Source of the DNA: Wuchereria bancrofti
Taxonomy: Eukaryota > Nematoda > Chromadorea > Rhabditida > Onchocercidae
Direction of reading: 5' to 3'
NCBI GenBank assembly: GCA_005281725.1
Contig: SSBO01000003.1
Location: 1,387,396 to 1,451,395 of the forward strand
Length of the DNA: 64,000 nucleotides
Below are positions 38,601 through 52,700 of this stretch, in pieces. The translations under genes and the position numbers were made by a program. The notes under the pieces are model-generated. The model was not told the DNA's origin. It worked only from the letters and a program-made list of their open reading frames with translations, and did no database searches. Every line of letters starts with the position of its first letter. Position 1 is the stretch's first letter.

Positions 38601-41571
38601 TCCCTTTCATTATCACTTCATCCCTTTTCACTCCCATTTTTAAATTCTTTATGTTTAAAGTGAACTGCTGGATTATTGGAACAGTTTAATTTTGAATTTC
38701 AAACCAAAGTCTAACATTTTAATCTATGACTGAATACAAGATTTTTTCGACACAAATTGTTATTTTTAATAGATAACCAACACATTACGCAAATTCAAAC
38801 AGGATTCATTCTAGAGGAGGAAATTTTTTTTTTTTTTTGGAAATTCAATAGCTACAAGCATATAGAATATAGATAAAGCAGAGCAATGAACCTTACCGTT
38901 TCCTTCTACTGCTATCAGCCTTATAGATAATTGCTTTTTTTTTCAGAACAGCAAACTTCAATAGTAGTTCCTAAGACCTTTCTCCATCCAGGATAATAAG
39001 TATGTATTAGTTTAGGGTATCTCTCACTTACTCTCAAATAAAATTCAAATTTTGGGAAGATAATTGCATGGTTTGAGCTGTCACATCATGCCACCAAAAT
39101 CTCCTCCTCTCTTTTCCATCTCTTCCTTTAACCAATTACACAGTAAATAACAACTGCAAAAAAAAAAAATTTTTTTCCCAATTCATGAAAAATAATTTGC
39201 CACAGATGTAGTGAGATTAGAATAATAATGGTATAAGAATTTTTATCAATTGATCAATATTTTACAAGTGGAGCTTTATTATTAATCTAAAATGCTATAT
39301 AATAATGACACAAGAAGGGTGGCTATAGCACCTAATATTAGCGATCGATATTACTGTTTTATAATTGTCATTATTAATAGTACATTTTACTATTCCTCTA
39401 TCACTGTACTCATTATTCCCATTAATCAATAACACTAATTAAAGAAATAAAAGCGACTGACAAACTGCAACATCAAATCATATTTTAAGTGCTTCAGAAT
39501 AGTTTTCTGATAAAACCAGCCAAGAAGTTTCGCAAAATAATTAAGTCAGTCTTCTATAGAAATTCTTTTTCTACTCCTTTACCACCAATTTTTTAAACCC
39601 ATGCATTCGAAAACAAGTTAATGCCTTTTCTTAAAATTAGTTCTTCTCAAACAATAAATCAAATTAATGGGCATGAAATGTGATGTGCAAATGTTACACA
39701 TTATTTCATACCATGCATCTGCTATTTATTCATTTCATACTGCAATTAATCGTTTCCAGAATTTAGGTTTTTACGGTGATTAACGGATCCTACTGCTGAT
39801 TTGCTGGCCATTTGTAAGGAACGACTTGGAAAATTTGAAATTTCGATAACAGCAGGGGTAGTAGAAGCACTGTTAGTAACATAGATAATAGAAATGCATA
39901 ACAGTTAATTGTACCATCTGTCATACTATATTGCATGACCTGTTTCATGATATTAAGGTGACAACAGCAGACTATCATTACGCTCATGATTTATAGACTA
40001 ACAGAACTATTCTCCATCCTTTACCTGTATGAAAAGTCATGTTCTAAATGAATGTGACTAATGGGAACAAATTAGAAAAAAGATTTAAAAAATTGTGTAG
40101 ACACTTTGTGTATCCAATAAGAATTACATTTACATATTCTTTATCTTATGAGCAATTAATCGAACTTCAACCTAATTATTATCTTTTGAAAAAGACGAAT
40201 TAATACTTGAATTCAATTATATACCTAATAGAACTCAGAATTTAGTGCTAGACACATCAGCAACTGCATCACCTCTGAAGGATATATTTGGAAATTATTC
40301 GGATACCTTACCCAAGTAATGCAAAGAACCGCAGTGTTCAGAATTTGAAAATGGAAGTTTGCAGTTATAAATTTTTTCTAATGTTTGAAATTTATACTGT
40401 CTTTCAAGGTTGAACTTTCCAAATTTAAATGATAGAATCAGGTCAGATAGTCAGATAGCTTAGTAGTCCTTCATACTAATTCATCTCCAAATTAAATGCT
40501 CTGCTCTAATTGTAAATTACTGCATTAATAAATATATCTATATTCGTCTCTCACTACCATGCAACAGAAGACAATCCCGGACTTTTGCTGAATCGTCAAT
40601 CAGTACATACAATCAAAATGTTTGTTTATGAATTAATTCAAATCACACCTGTCATCATACTTTTTTTCCGCTATCATTAACAAAATGACAAAATAAACAT
40701 TATAACAATTGAATTTGCAATTCCATTGATAGTAATCTTATAGCAAAAAAAGGAATTTATGGTTTCATCCTAAAGATTTTGAAAATTTGGAATAGAACAA
40801 ATTGATGCTACCTTATCTTACTCCACACTCATGTTGCTTAAACTCATGCTGCTTAAAACTCTTCTTGATTTTAATACAGAACCACAAATAAAAAAGTGAA
40901 GAATTCGGCTCAATGAAATTCAGTCATCTAATAAGTTATGAAACGAATTCTTAAATAAAAAAAAAAAAAAACAGAAAACATACCATCTGATCATACCTCA
41001 TTTTGAGAGCCTAACCTATAAAACCAAAACTTAAAATCACCAAAACGATGGTCGATAGAAACCTTTATAGAAACCCTTTTTTTGGAATTTAAAGTCTGTG
41101 CAAGAACCCTTCAAAATTAGAAACTGAAACGAATTCATTTGCAAAATTCACTTTACCGTGCATTTCATTATATGCAAATAAATGAAATGAATGAATCAAG
41201 TTCTTTCAAAATTACAAGCTGGAAAAAAAGAATACAAAATCTAAGATAAGATAAAATCAAAGCAAATCTGCTCTCCAGAAAAAAGAATTATCATAAAAGT
41301 AATGATCCCTTTTTTATGCTCATCTTGTTTCAAGCACATTTTTCAAGTGAAATAACATCCCTAGTTTTTCCATTCATATGGTCTTTTCCAAACAACATTT
41401 TATAGTCCATTTCAAATAGTATTATATACACTTGTCCTATTAAAGTAGATGCCCACTCATTCTCGAAAAAAAAAATGTGGAAAAGATATAACAATGATAC
41501 GAAATAGACTGTATTATCCCCTTTTGATAATAATAAAAACGAAGAAATTTCTATAATACCTGGGTTTTACA

Positions 41572-44500
41572 TTAAAATGCGGAACGTAGGCTTCTTGAGG
41601 ATCGATCTTCACATCGACTTTGCCAACGAGTTTTAACACCTGAAATGATGACCAAAAATCACCCCAACACTTAAAATAGATAAATTCTGTCTATTGAAAC
41701 AGATGCTCCATTTCAGCAAAAAATGCTAGATGACCACGATTTTTTCCTTTTGAAGAAAAGGAAACATGTTTATGCATGACTGAATAAATGTTCATTTACT
41801 AATATCCAAAAGTTACTTGCGGTTACGAAGAAACTTCATGTAGCCTTGTTCGCGACCCAGCAAAGAACATCTCTTTCATTTATTTTCTAATTATTTTTAA
41901 ATGTAAAAATAGAAAAATATAGCACCAGAACTGCTGGAATTGAGGATTTTGGTGCTCAAACAATCCATTTCTGCATGGACATCATCAGGCAGTTTCGATG
42001 ATTCACTGCATTCTGACTTAGTAAGCGAACGCCGTTTCTTCACAACCGGTAAGTAATCTAAAAGTTTTTAGAATTTCACTCATATACCACAAATACATTA
42101 GATATTCAAAATTTAAAAACTGAAAAAAAAAAAATCAGACATCATAAAATACAGATTGTATGATGAGAGATAACTTCCAGGTATCTTCCTATCCTCTCAT
42201 CTCTCGTAATCTTTTTTATTCTCCTCACCTAAATTCGTTTCACTTCTTTGAAGTACAACTCATTCTATACATATCGACAAGACGATAAAAAGCACTGCAT
42301 TAGAGAGAAAATAATCAGAGAAAAGAAAAGTCGCCAGCGGTCAATAGCACTAGTCTTTTGTATGCATTTTCACAATAACGATATACTAAAATGTCCCTTT
42401 CGTACTTGTTCTTTTTGGTCTGTTTCTTTATTTTTTATAATTCATTTTTTTATAGCTCTCCAGGACCAAAAACTATCAACAACAACAGTAATGTGATTTA
42501 TATAAACAGTAAAAAAAGCACATGTTTCGATATGCCATCATTGCTCCAAATTTCAAAATTCCACTTAAAAATTTTTTTCGGATGTTAGTCTACTTACAAT
42601 AAATTTTAGCAAGGATAATAATGGAAAAAATCAACAAGATAAAGACAAATTTATAAAAAGACAATATTCCTTTATCTATGGTTTTTCAAATATGAAGCAG
42701 AGGAGCTATGCGAAGTGGTGATTAGAAAGTGAAAAAGACGAACAGATGAGACAACAGATCTGACCCATTAAAATGCTAGAAACTACTACAAAAATTAGAA
42801 CTATATTCTCTTTCGCATATCTTTCTCGGGAAAGTTTCAGCATAACTCTTTTGAATCGAATCAACAATCATCTCCAAACTACAGAATAATTTGTATCAAA
42901 AATGAGCCTTAATAACGACCTTAGGAAGAAAAATTAAAGATTTTCGTCTGTTATCCTCATGAAATTAACTGCGTATGTTTTAAAATGCATACTTCAAAGA
43001 AACAAGAAATAACAAGCACGAAATTAATTCAGACTAGTTGAAAATTTCGAAATGAAGTTCGAGAAGATGCTTGGGCAGGTTCAAAAAACATTATTTAGCA
43101 ACACACCTTTTGAAAGAGAAAAAAAACAATCTCATTCAGCAAAATAATTCATTTGCATTACTCATCCTCTCATCAGTGATCCTCAGACCACTTATTCAGA
43201 TTATTCATCTGTCTTTATTCCATCTAATCCCTTTCTCTATTTTAATATCGTTCGTCACGACCTGAGTTCAGAAAATGCATTCAATCCCCTTAAACCGTAT
43301 CACAGGCAAGTGATTTTAGCAAACAATTGCTCAGGGCAAAGTGTCAAAATATTCATTATAAGGAATAGTTTACTACAGCGGGATGTGGTTGCATAACCTA
43401 TTCGGTATCATTAATAAGACAAAAAGAAGGAGAGATATAATAAAAGATGGATGCAGCCATCTATCAAACTGTTACACCTTGGTTTAAATAATGATACTTG
43501 CAAGCGAGAAACCATTACCATAAAGAACAGATGCTAGCACCTGCTTAAGTTTGCTATTCCTATTGGGAAAAGTTTTCCTCTTAAACTTTGACCTCCAGAG
43601 TGATTTTTACATCTTCAAGAAAGAATTTGTCAAAAAAATTTAACTTGTAATTCTTTCAAATTCAAGAAAATGAAGCTAAATTAATGTGAAATTCATGGAA
43701 TTAAGGAACTGCAATTAAGAGCATGGAATTAAGAATCTGAAAGTGTAAAAAAGAAAGCTGATGAATAAAAACTTACTGGTCAACAGAAATTGTTTTGATT
43801 TTTTCTGCAAAGTAGATTTTCGTGAAATCTTGCGAACACCACGGGTTTTCAGTAGTGGTGGTCGCTGGATTTTTGCACTATTTCGAGACTGTGATGCAAC
43901 TCTGACACGATTTTTTGGAACTTTCGGAACAGCCAAGTTCTAAAAAACACCATAACGTTGTTTAAATGATCGGATTAAAAACAGGAGCTGTTAAAATTCG
44001 CGATTTTTGTTTACCTTGGTTTGTTTCATTTAAAGCATAATAATAATAAATACCAATTTTACAATTTTTGAATATATTTAATACCAATTTTGCAGTTGCA
44101 TCACGACTTCGCGTATGATAAGCGACCACATCACTATTTCTCTCAAGTTTCTGCTCCGTGCAGTCGACAGAAAACATAACTTTTTTGTTACGCTCCTTTG
44201 ATGGATAATAAGTTGTTCGATAGAAAAACGGCACCTATAATTAAATAATGAAAATGTTCAGCTAAAAAAAAAAATCTCTGAGCTACTTTTTTTAATCGCT
44301 CTGAGCTATCTTCTGGATGGCACTTATAAAAAACTGAATGACTGAAGAATCACCTTATTTTCAGGAACTGCTTCGACGATATACGCAGTGCTTGGAATAG
44401 GGTGGTCGTTTTTAAAATCAAAGCCATATCCTTTCTCCTATAATCAAACATGCAAAATATTTTCCTTGAAATCTCAGAAATGTGGCGGATTGCAGTAAAA

Positions 44501-44633
44501 TATAAGGGATTTAAAATTATTGTACCCGTTCTATTTGAATAGCTTCAAGTTCTTTCGTTAGCCATTTTTCCAGCTCCTCATGATTTGGTTTACCAAATAA
44601 GCATCGAGACACACGTCTACTTCGAGTATGCAT
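41572..44633 (-). CDS. cki: Cip/Kip-type CDK inhibitor, paralogue B
   Basis: Six exons: 44633-44526, 44437-44354, 44234-44085, 43939-43777, 42057-41926, 41639-41572 (TAA); 705 nt, 234 residues. The N-terminal kinase-inhibitory domain shows the cyclin-docking RCLFGKP, the CDK-contact block EKGYGFDFKNDHPIPS and the FFYR motif (VPFFYRTTYYPS) that in p27 enters the ATP pocket. The C-terminal part is basic: a PIP-like QFLLTNYL, then PVVKKRRSLTK as likely nuclear signal, and an Arg/Ser-rich end. It should block CDK/cyclin kinases and promote cell-cycle exit in the nucleus. The last junction is less sure: without the 41926 donor, exon 5 would run on to TAA at 41897 with an AT-rich tail. Exon 6 also has another open frame (VLKLVGKVDVKIDPQ). 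Confidence 0.86.
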
Positions 44634-45010
44634 TGTTTATCTCGTTTTTGCCAAGAATAAACTGCATTTAATAAAACATCGGAGATCCCTTAACCTAAAG
44701 ATAATGAGTTCATTTATTCAAAACTTCAGTAATAATAGCTTAAAACAACAAGGATATTGATGTTCACGCCATGAATTGAAACAATACCTAATCATCATGT
44801 CTCAATTTAATAAAAGTACATATTCAAGAAGTAATCCCTTAAGAATATCCAATAAACTAAGTGAAATTTAAATGTTTTGAGATAGTCCCTACTTTACATC
44901 CCCACAATCTACATTTCGCATTAGCGAACGCTCATAAATCGGTGCAAATAGCCTCAAACTATAAATATTTCAAAATGGAAAAGCAAAGCACTTTGCTCAC
45001 GCTTCCAAAG

Positions 45011-45036
45011 CTCTCTCTCTCTCTCTTTCTCTCTCA
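45011..45036. repeat. (CT)n tract in pyrimidine-rich upstream DNA
   Basis: A CT-repeat core within about 250 bp of pyrimidine-rich sequence 400-650 bp upstream of the CKI-B start. On the gene strand it is GA-rich, like GAGA-type promoter elements; function is inference. Confidence 0.7.
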
Positions 45037-45382
45037 CCCTCTCATAACCACTCTATCATAACATTCTATCATTTATAAGCAACTTTGTTACTTTCCCTCT
45101 CCACCTCATCCTTTGCTATTATTGCTATGCACTAATATCTTAAGCCTTATCCCACCATTACAGCTCATCTTTCCCTCCCTTCTCACCTCCCTCCATTCCA
45201 CACACACTCCTACACCTTATCAATCTCTACCTCTCTCCAATATATTCTATATCACATCCCAGAAGAGAGAGACACACAGAGACAGAGAATAAGCCACCAA
45301 AACAAACGAACAGAAACGAAAATCCCACAAGTTAGCATACAAATGATTCCCTTGGAGTTGAAATGTTGCCAAGTCGATTGAT

Positions 45383-45391
45383 GGCGGGAAA
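45383..45391 (-). promoter_or_regulatory. E2F-like site upstream of CKI-B
   Basis: TGGCGGGAAA (reverse TTTCCCGCCA) matches the E2F/DP consensus TTTSSCGC extended form. It is about 750 bp upstream of the CKI-B start codon in an otherwise AT-rich region where CG-containing 9-mers are rare. C. elegans E2F (EFL-1/DPL-1) controls cell-cycle genes; binding here is not shown. Confidence 0.4.
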
Positions 45392-45560
45392 CCTACCGTA
45401 ATTTCACATTCAAATTGTCTTTTCCATCTGACATTAAATGGTAGGGAGGGATGTTCAATTAAGTTGTTAAATTATCGATTATTTCGTTCATTACATTACT
45501 AATTGTTTTATTCAGAGCATATTTTCTATATTAATATTATTCAGTGTTTTAATAATTAGT

Positions 45561-46122
45561 CATCAACTAACCACCTTCCACTCAAGCAAATCTCTGACCA
45601 GTATCAGTCGTTATCACCAACTAACCACCTTCCACTCAAGCAAATCTCTGACCAGTATCAGTCGTTATCACCAACTAACCACCTTCCATTCAAGCAAATC
45701 TCTGACCAGTATCAGTCGTTATCACCAACTAACCACCTTCCACTCAAGCAAATCTCTGAGCAGTATCAGTCGTTATCACCAACTAACCACCTTCCACTCA
45801 AGCAAATCTCTGACCAGTATCAGTCGTTATCACCAACTAACCACCTTCCACTCAAGCAAATCTCTGACCAGTATCAGTCTTTATCACCAACTAACCACCT
45901 TCCACTCAAGCAAATCTCTGACCAGTATCAGTCGTTATCACCAACTAACCACCTTCCACTCAAGCAAATCTCTGAGCAGTATCAGTCTTTATCACCAACT
46001 AACCACCTTCCACTCAAGCAAATCTCTGACCAGTATCAGTCGTTATCACCAACTAACCACCTTTCACTTCTTCCACTCAAGCAAATCTCTGATACTCTGA
46101 ATAGTATCAATCGTTATCACTA
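45561..46122. repeat. 54-bp minisatellite, about ten copies
   Basis: Head-to-tail copies of a 54-bp unit beginning ACCAGTATCAGTCGTTATCA and including CACTCAAGCAAATCTCTG. Copies are nearly identical; variants are GACCAG/GAGCAG and CGTTA/CTTTA, and the last copy has a 9-bp insertion and diverges. Because 54 is a multiple of three, two plus frames stay open throughout, but there is no start codon or nearby splice acceptor, so I read it as non-coding. The near-identity points to recent expansion or homogenisation. Confidence 0.95.
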
Positions 46123-46400
46123 AGAAAAATAAATTTGTAACTAGTTTGAGGAGAAAAAGATTGAATGCTTGATATTGCAAGTGCTTATTGTTATTCCCGA
46201 ATGCTAGTGGACAGTTTAGGGATAGTTTAGGTCATGTGAGCAGTGTGAGGTCAAGCTAGAATTGAGTGAGATCATAATGTTTGCTTATTTATGTTGGTCG
46301 CTAATTATGTTATCTTAGTCCCATCTGTTTAGCTTGTTAGAGAGTTGCCTTTAGTACAGATGACTGTACCATTCATAACAGTTAGCACTAATTTGAGAGA

Positions 46401-46741
46401 ATTCTGTTTTGCTGGATGGATATTACCGCTTCTTATTATGCATTCCTTATCAGTTTAATCAGTCTCTATCTTGCGAATAAATAAAGCCTATCAATGTCTC
46501 ATTTATCATCGTATAGTCTCAGTGATTTTTCTTACTTTGACTATAGTATCAGCAGATTTAATTTTAAATTGATGCAATGATTTCCTCTTGTTGCAGTTGC
46601 AATTGTTGTTGCTTAAAGGATCACAGATATCATATTGACTGATCCTTTTTTTTTCTTTTTGATTGTTGCAAGATAGAGATTAACTAAACTGATGAGGAAA
46701 GCATAATAAGAAGCGGTAATATCTATCCAGCAAAAAAGAAT
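46401..46741. mobile_element. Fold-back element with 74-bp terminal inverted repeats (MITE-like)
   Basis: The arms 46401-46474 and 46668-46741 are both 74 bp and match as reverse complements at 67 of 74 positions by my count. The 193-bp centre has no ORF but contains smaller inverted repeats (TATAGTC/GACTATA near 46513-46545, GGATCA/TGATCC near 46618-46646). Size and long inverted ends suit a non-autonomous DNA transposon or fold-back repeat. No clear target-site duplication is visible, so the class is open. Confidence 0.7.
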
Positions 46742-49700
46742 AATGCTGATTCATTATATTTTCTGTGCTAATATATTATTTATGTTTCTGTGCGTAATTA
46801 TAGATTTCTTTTGTTTGGATTAATTACAATGCGAAAGCGTAAACTTGGTCTCATCTGCTTTGTCTAATCATTTGATGACCCCAAGTCACCCCTAAATCAT
46901 TATATTCAATCGGATCTAACCAATACCTGTTCTCTTTCCTCTCCAGCTCGATTCATTATAAATAAACTTTACGGTGGGCTAAATGTGATGTTGTATGTCG
47001 GCAAGATTGCTTGTGAAAACGATACTTCACCCATTGGCTTTCCAAAGTGAAAAAAGAAAAAGCTCCGGCCATATAATATTCTCAAAAGGTTTCCGCCAAC
47101 TTTTTGGAAAGCCTGAATTTGTCAGCTAAATAATTTTTTAACTTATCCGATTTTACACGTTATGCGCTCATACAGCTGATTTTTTGATTTAAGACTTGAA
47201 ACTTTTGGAATTTAGGATTTCTTTTTTTTTTGGAACTTTATTGTAGGTTTTTTGTAAAGATTTTGGAAATTAAATTAGGAAATTTCTTTCTCCTTAAGTC
47301 TTAACAAAAATATTGGCGCAATTGGACATACATTAACTCTGATCTATGCTCCCTTTGTTGATCATAATGGGAGCAAATTATTGAGAAGCTCGATTGGATG
47401 GGAAAGAGGGCGAGCGACATTGTCCAAGTGACCATTGGCCTACAATTCATGCATCATTGACGGGCCACTGCGGGATGTCTTAATTATCGGAAAAAAATTT
47501 AACTTTTTGGAAAAGTGTGAATGGAAGGATTTAGTTCACAGAATGTCGTGTCGATCAAACTGTTTCATTGTATAGGGTTGTAGTAAGTGGTTGTAGAAGG
47601 CATTGAATCGAGGATTTTACCTTATCAAGAATACTGTAACAATGCAGAAAGTATGACATCTTCTGGTACTAGCAGTAAAATGAAGAAAAGAGATTTACAG
47701 TATAACATTTGAAGGAAAGGTTCATCAAGATGACCTCTATCAAAATGAGAGTGCGTTATGCCATGGCAATAGATTTTCAGTACACCGCGCAATAATAATG
47801 TCGGCAATTCATGCAAATTGATTTTTAATTGCCTGTCTCAGGTGACATATTAATTGATTTGTGGTGACACCGGTGGTTGCATAACAAGTAATTCATGCAG
47901 CCGTACGTTTAACACTGCATACATTGTGCAACTTGATAAAATTTACACACAAGTATGAGGTTTTGGGATATTATGGGTTTGAAGTTTCCGTACTAAAAAT
48001 CAAATGAAGAAAAAATAATGTAATAATGAAGATAGTCTTAAATGAAAAAGATTTCGTTACAGTCCAATCTTTTAAAGATCATCTTTTCCTGTATTGATGG
48101 TATATAAGTTTCTGCCAACACATATCTAAAAAACTTGTTCTGTTGCTAAGCATTTCTGGGGGTTGGATTGAATGATGAGGTTTTCTTTTTAAGATTTCGA
48201 TTTTCTGCTGATTTATTACGCTTAACTTCCAAAGTTTTCTTCTACACCTTATTTGTTTAATCTCTACTAGTGTGGCTTTAGTGTAATCAACCGATCTTTG
48301 GTTTTGTTAAACATCTTCGAATAATTGATGAAATAAAACTTGTTCAAATTACAGCAAAGGAAGAAAGTTCACCATTTTCGAAAGATTTCGCGCGCTCATA
48401 TTAAAAAAATTTGTCGGAAGAGAGGTTAGTTTTAAATATTTTAAGTCACGTTGATTCTAAAATGCCCAAAACTTCAATTAAATGTAAAATGAGACAAATG
48501 TAGAAAATTGTTTTTCTTTCGCATAACTGACCCTGACTTTCCATATGCCAGTTTAAAAATATTAAGTGTGGAAAAACTTCTTTTTACCGAAAAAAAAAGT
48601 TGAAAGAAATGATGCCGCATTATATATTGGCATATTGTCTATCCAGAATTCATTAACAGTCTACCGCAAAGTTTTCTTCATCTATCGTCACTGTAGTGGA
48701 TCTCTTTAAGTGTAAAGCGGTAAACTGTCTAAAAGCGCTTTGCTCCAATTTCCACTTCTTTGCAGTCCTTTCTTTTAGGTGGTTAGCGGTCACAAAAGAA
48801 GGCTCATCTTAAATTATTGTCAGAAAATTTACAATTCTAAACAATCTATCAATCAAGAAGTTCGCTCTCCACTTAAGTGTTAGCCGCAGCATTTTGTAAT
48901 TAAAACTGCTACCGCCATCATTAACTGCTCCTTGCATATCTATCAGTCACCACTTGTCACGGCCGCTTAACATTTCGACTTCAAAAAAAAGATGCTGAAA
49001 ATCGTTAGGAATTCCCCATTCAGTAAGAATGTCGAATTGATTTTTGCTCTTTTGGAACAGAGCACTCATTCTTTTACTTATTATTAAAGCTTACAAATTA
49101 GTGTTAATTATTTAAATCTAAATTCATTTCAAAATTTCAGTAATGATTGAGTTACCTCTGATTTCATTTTGTCTTCTTTCAAGGAATTATTATCTATAAT
49201 AAGCTAATTTAAATGTTCTGAATACTTAAGCATTTACCATATAACTCGTATGTTGGAATTATCCTACAAATGAAGTGTTATACTACGGGTAGTGCCACTG
49301 AAAATGATAAATGTATGAAAATGAATGCAAAAAAAAGATGGTTTCATTCATGGATACAAGGAGATTTGTACGATAAGCAGACATATGGTTAATGAACTGT
49401 AATATAAAATATGCGGTTGTAGAAAGCGGTAACTTTGTTGTACAATGGATTAGTATCGAGTTTAGCGAAGTGGATAAAAGATATAAGGATGTACAGTACG
49501 CATCATGATGAGAGTTAATGAGTATACCCTGTCAATGTTTGATGAACTGATGCTGGCTCTCCTTTTTATGCTAATTAGACCGCCCAAAGAGTGACGCAAA
49601 CTAAGCATGATATTTTTTAGGTATTGATCCAAAAACTAAAAGTGATGCAGCAAGTTTGCTTCATTTTTCTGGTTTGACCCCGGTTGGTAAGGGAATAACA

Positions 49701-52700
49701 ATGTGGTATATTGATTATTGCTGAATAAGATTTCTTTAGTTCCTTTTGTCCCGCATCACATATTCCAAAAATTTGCTTATAATCTAGCACAAGAAGTGAC
49801 AGAAACAACATCAATCAATTACGACCTGAGCTTGACCCTTAACCCGCTTTATAAATGGTATTCCTTTGTTCTCGTGTATTCGCATTTGGATATGCTCTGT
49901 CCTCAACACCTCATTTGTCTAATTAAAACAAAGAAATAGAAGAAAAGGCAAAGGAGTCTGGAAACCTATAGAGGATGCTTATTGAAAGCGGTTCTTTTGA
50001 TGCTCCTTAATAAAAGCTTTTCATTTATGAACATGTCTTTTTATGCAAGTAAGCTTCATAGGAGCTTATTTGGTAGTGACAATAAGCCTTGTTGTGTACT
50101 CCTGTAAAAAAAAGGTCATTTCGGTGCGTATTTTTTCTTTCCAATCTATCTGTTCATTCTTCCATCTTAAACACTTTACCTTTTTTTTCCATCATGATTT
50201 GTCAAAATAACACATTTTCATTGTTTTTGTTTTAGTTGTTGTTCATTTGCATCATCATTTTCGACGATTTTATTGGTGATCTACTGTTTGTCGCTAATAT
50301 GATATTTGCATGGTTCAATAAATTTTTTTAAATGTCAAATATCTCATCGATCAATGATTTAGCACTCATTCAGTTTAATTTCTAGATATTTTCTATTCTA
50401 TATTCTTCATCATAAGCAAGTATTTCGGTTAGCAATCCTCTCTTCTGCTTTCTATTGTGATCGACAATCAAATCAAACCTTTTTTATTCATTCATTCGTT
50501 TCCTTCCCCCACTTCCAATTGCATCTCTCAAACAAATGTTTTTAACATTTGTACGGCGCCCCGATGACTAAAATAATAATGCACGAAAGGGTTGCTGCTA
50601 ACTGGCTTCAACGATTTATTTTCTCACTATCCATTACAACAGCTCACTACTATTCAAATCGGTAGCAAAGATCCTTGCTTCAATTTTTTTGAATTTGTTG
50701 GCTTTAATAGTAAAAGACAACACATCAAGCGGAACACGGACACCCAGGAAGGCACAAGAAAAAGAATAGAACTTTTCTTACGACATCATATCTCTCTAAC
50801 TATTACAATATCAGTCAAAATATGACAGTATGATTTTATGATATTGCAGGTCTTATCAATTAGAATCACTTTCCATACTTTTTTGCATGCATTATGTTTC
50901 TCCTTAGTTTATGTACGATCAGTAATTAACCTTGAGCATAAACCCAATTTGCGCTACATACTCGCCCAGCTTCTATGATGTTGCCGCCATCACCGCAAAT
51001 TATTTATTTTTATTCGATAATTAATTTTAACAAAATGAGAACGCTACACTACCCCTTTCTTGTGCCTCTTCGAGTCAATTTGAATAGAGAATTAGGTAAA
51101 CATTCAGGTGGCATTTGTGATTATTTCATTATTTTTAGTGATAAGCAAAATTTTTGAAGTCTTGAATTCAAAACAGTTAATTAATTACGAATTCTAAAAG
51201 TCCAGAAGTCTTATGCCATCTTTCAACAGTATTGATTAGTGCTTATCAGCATAAGCTTATTCGATTGCTTGCTGCAAGACCATGACGGCAAATTTAGCAA
51301 GGAAAGTAAACATTTCATTAAATTCCTTTGGGCTGCTGTCATTTTTGGTCCAGCTGTCTTTTAGTCACTTCTAGATAATATTTGTGTCGTTTTGCTGATA
51401 ATCATGCCATTCACATCTTCCAAAACACATTACTCTTCTTTTATTCGGTAATCGAATATTTCATTTAAAATATATGGGTCCTCAATTATGTTTAGTAATT
51501 GATAACTCCGCATTATTTGGTATAATGAAAAACATCGAAGAATGACCCTATTTAATGTTCTCATTTCGAAGTGATGATGAGAAAATAGGTCTTTTATGGT
51601 GTTCATTGGGAAAAAAAAAATTAAAAAACGCTACCAAGAATATTAACAATAAAGGAGGAATAATCATTGTCCGATCCACTAATGGATATGTGAAAAAAGA
51701 CTCTAAATAGTTAATAGGGAGATATTTTATGTGTTTTAGTTATGATAGATGTTTCCGCATTAGGGAGCCTTTATTAGGTCAATCCAAGTATGACTTAATA
51801 CGAGTTTTTAAAAGACTTTTATGAAAATGCAAAGTAATACGAAGCTTGAAAAAGAAAAACTCTGAACTGAGAAACCCTGAGGTATAGCTGTTTAATCCAA
51901 TTTAATCTTTCTTCTTGAATGTTCTTAAAATAATAACATAAGAGACGAAAAAATATTCCTGTTGTCTAGAAACTTATGTCTTTACGGTGAATTCCCAGCA
52001 TATATTTTATTTGGCAAGAAAGCCTTTGCGACCTGCACAATCACCTTGACCATTGACCTCCCTAATCCTCTTATTGGAGAGAAGGTAATCTCATCAGAAA
52101 GTTCAAAGCACCACATGGGAAGGTGATAGTCCCTTGCACATTCCCCCAAACATCTTTCTTTTGCCGCGAAAAATTATACTTCCATCTATTTCGTGGGACT
52201 CCAAGTTCTTTAAAAACACTCAAATTTCTTGGTGATTATTTTTCTTGATGAGTACTATGCTTGATGATTATGAAAGAAAATGAAAATAAACTTGCTATTT
52301 GAAAATTTGTTTAAAAGACGAATTTACTAAAACACAATGTAATAATCACAACTAGTAATCATTAAATTCAAACCCTCCAAACCCCATAATATTTTACAAT
52401 CACAACCTACACCGATGAAAAAAGCTTTAATAGCATAAAGACGTTCTTGTAAACAATTAAATAGAAATAATAATATTAATCTAAAACAAGAGAGAACTAT
52501 GTGCAGTGTTAAATGTACTCTTTATAAGAGTAATTTACACATTTTGGCAACTTGACCACAAACACACAATGAAAGGAATGAAAAACATGCGGATAGAAAA
52601 TTACCGATAATTCCCAACGATCAGCTTTAATATGACACTCAGGAATTAGATTGTTTAAGGTATCTTTTCATAAATAAAAATCAAAGAATCATGGTACTTA

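Larger units (their letters stand above)
31655..41571. other. 9.9 kb gene-poor AT-rich region
   Basis: Between the Ly-6-like gene and the first CKI gene I find no complete gene. Poly(A)/poly(T) runs, short direct repeats (for example an AATAATTATACC repeat near 32268-32312) and a 20-bp palindrome (32410-32429) occur. Two faint exon-like pieces are listed separately (34825-35181 plus, 35602-35688 minus). The 39790-39987 open frame and other 60-80-codon frames lack splice partners. The stretch may be long introns of a gene whose other exons I missed, or 3' flank of the CKI gene. Confidence 0.5.

Noticed and set aside
45559..46122. Minisatellite as a coding repeat with an 18-residue unit
   Set aside because: Two frames are open simply because the unit is 54 bp and stop-free in those frames. 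There is no ATG, no acceptor upstream and the frame ends right where the repeat decays.
45561..46122. Regular repeats as a CRISPR array
   Set aside because: Units are contiguous with no unique spacers, and the host is a eukaryote.
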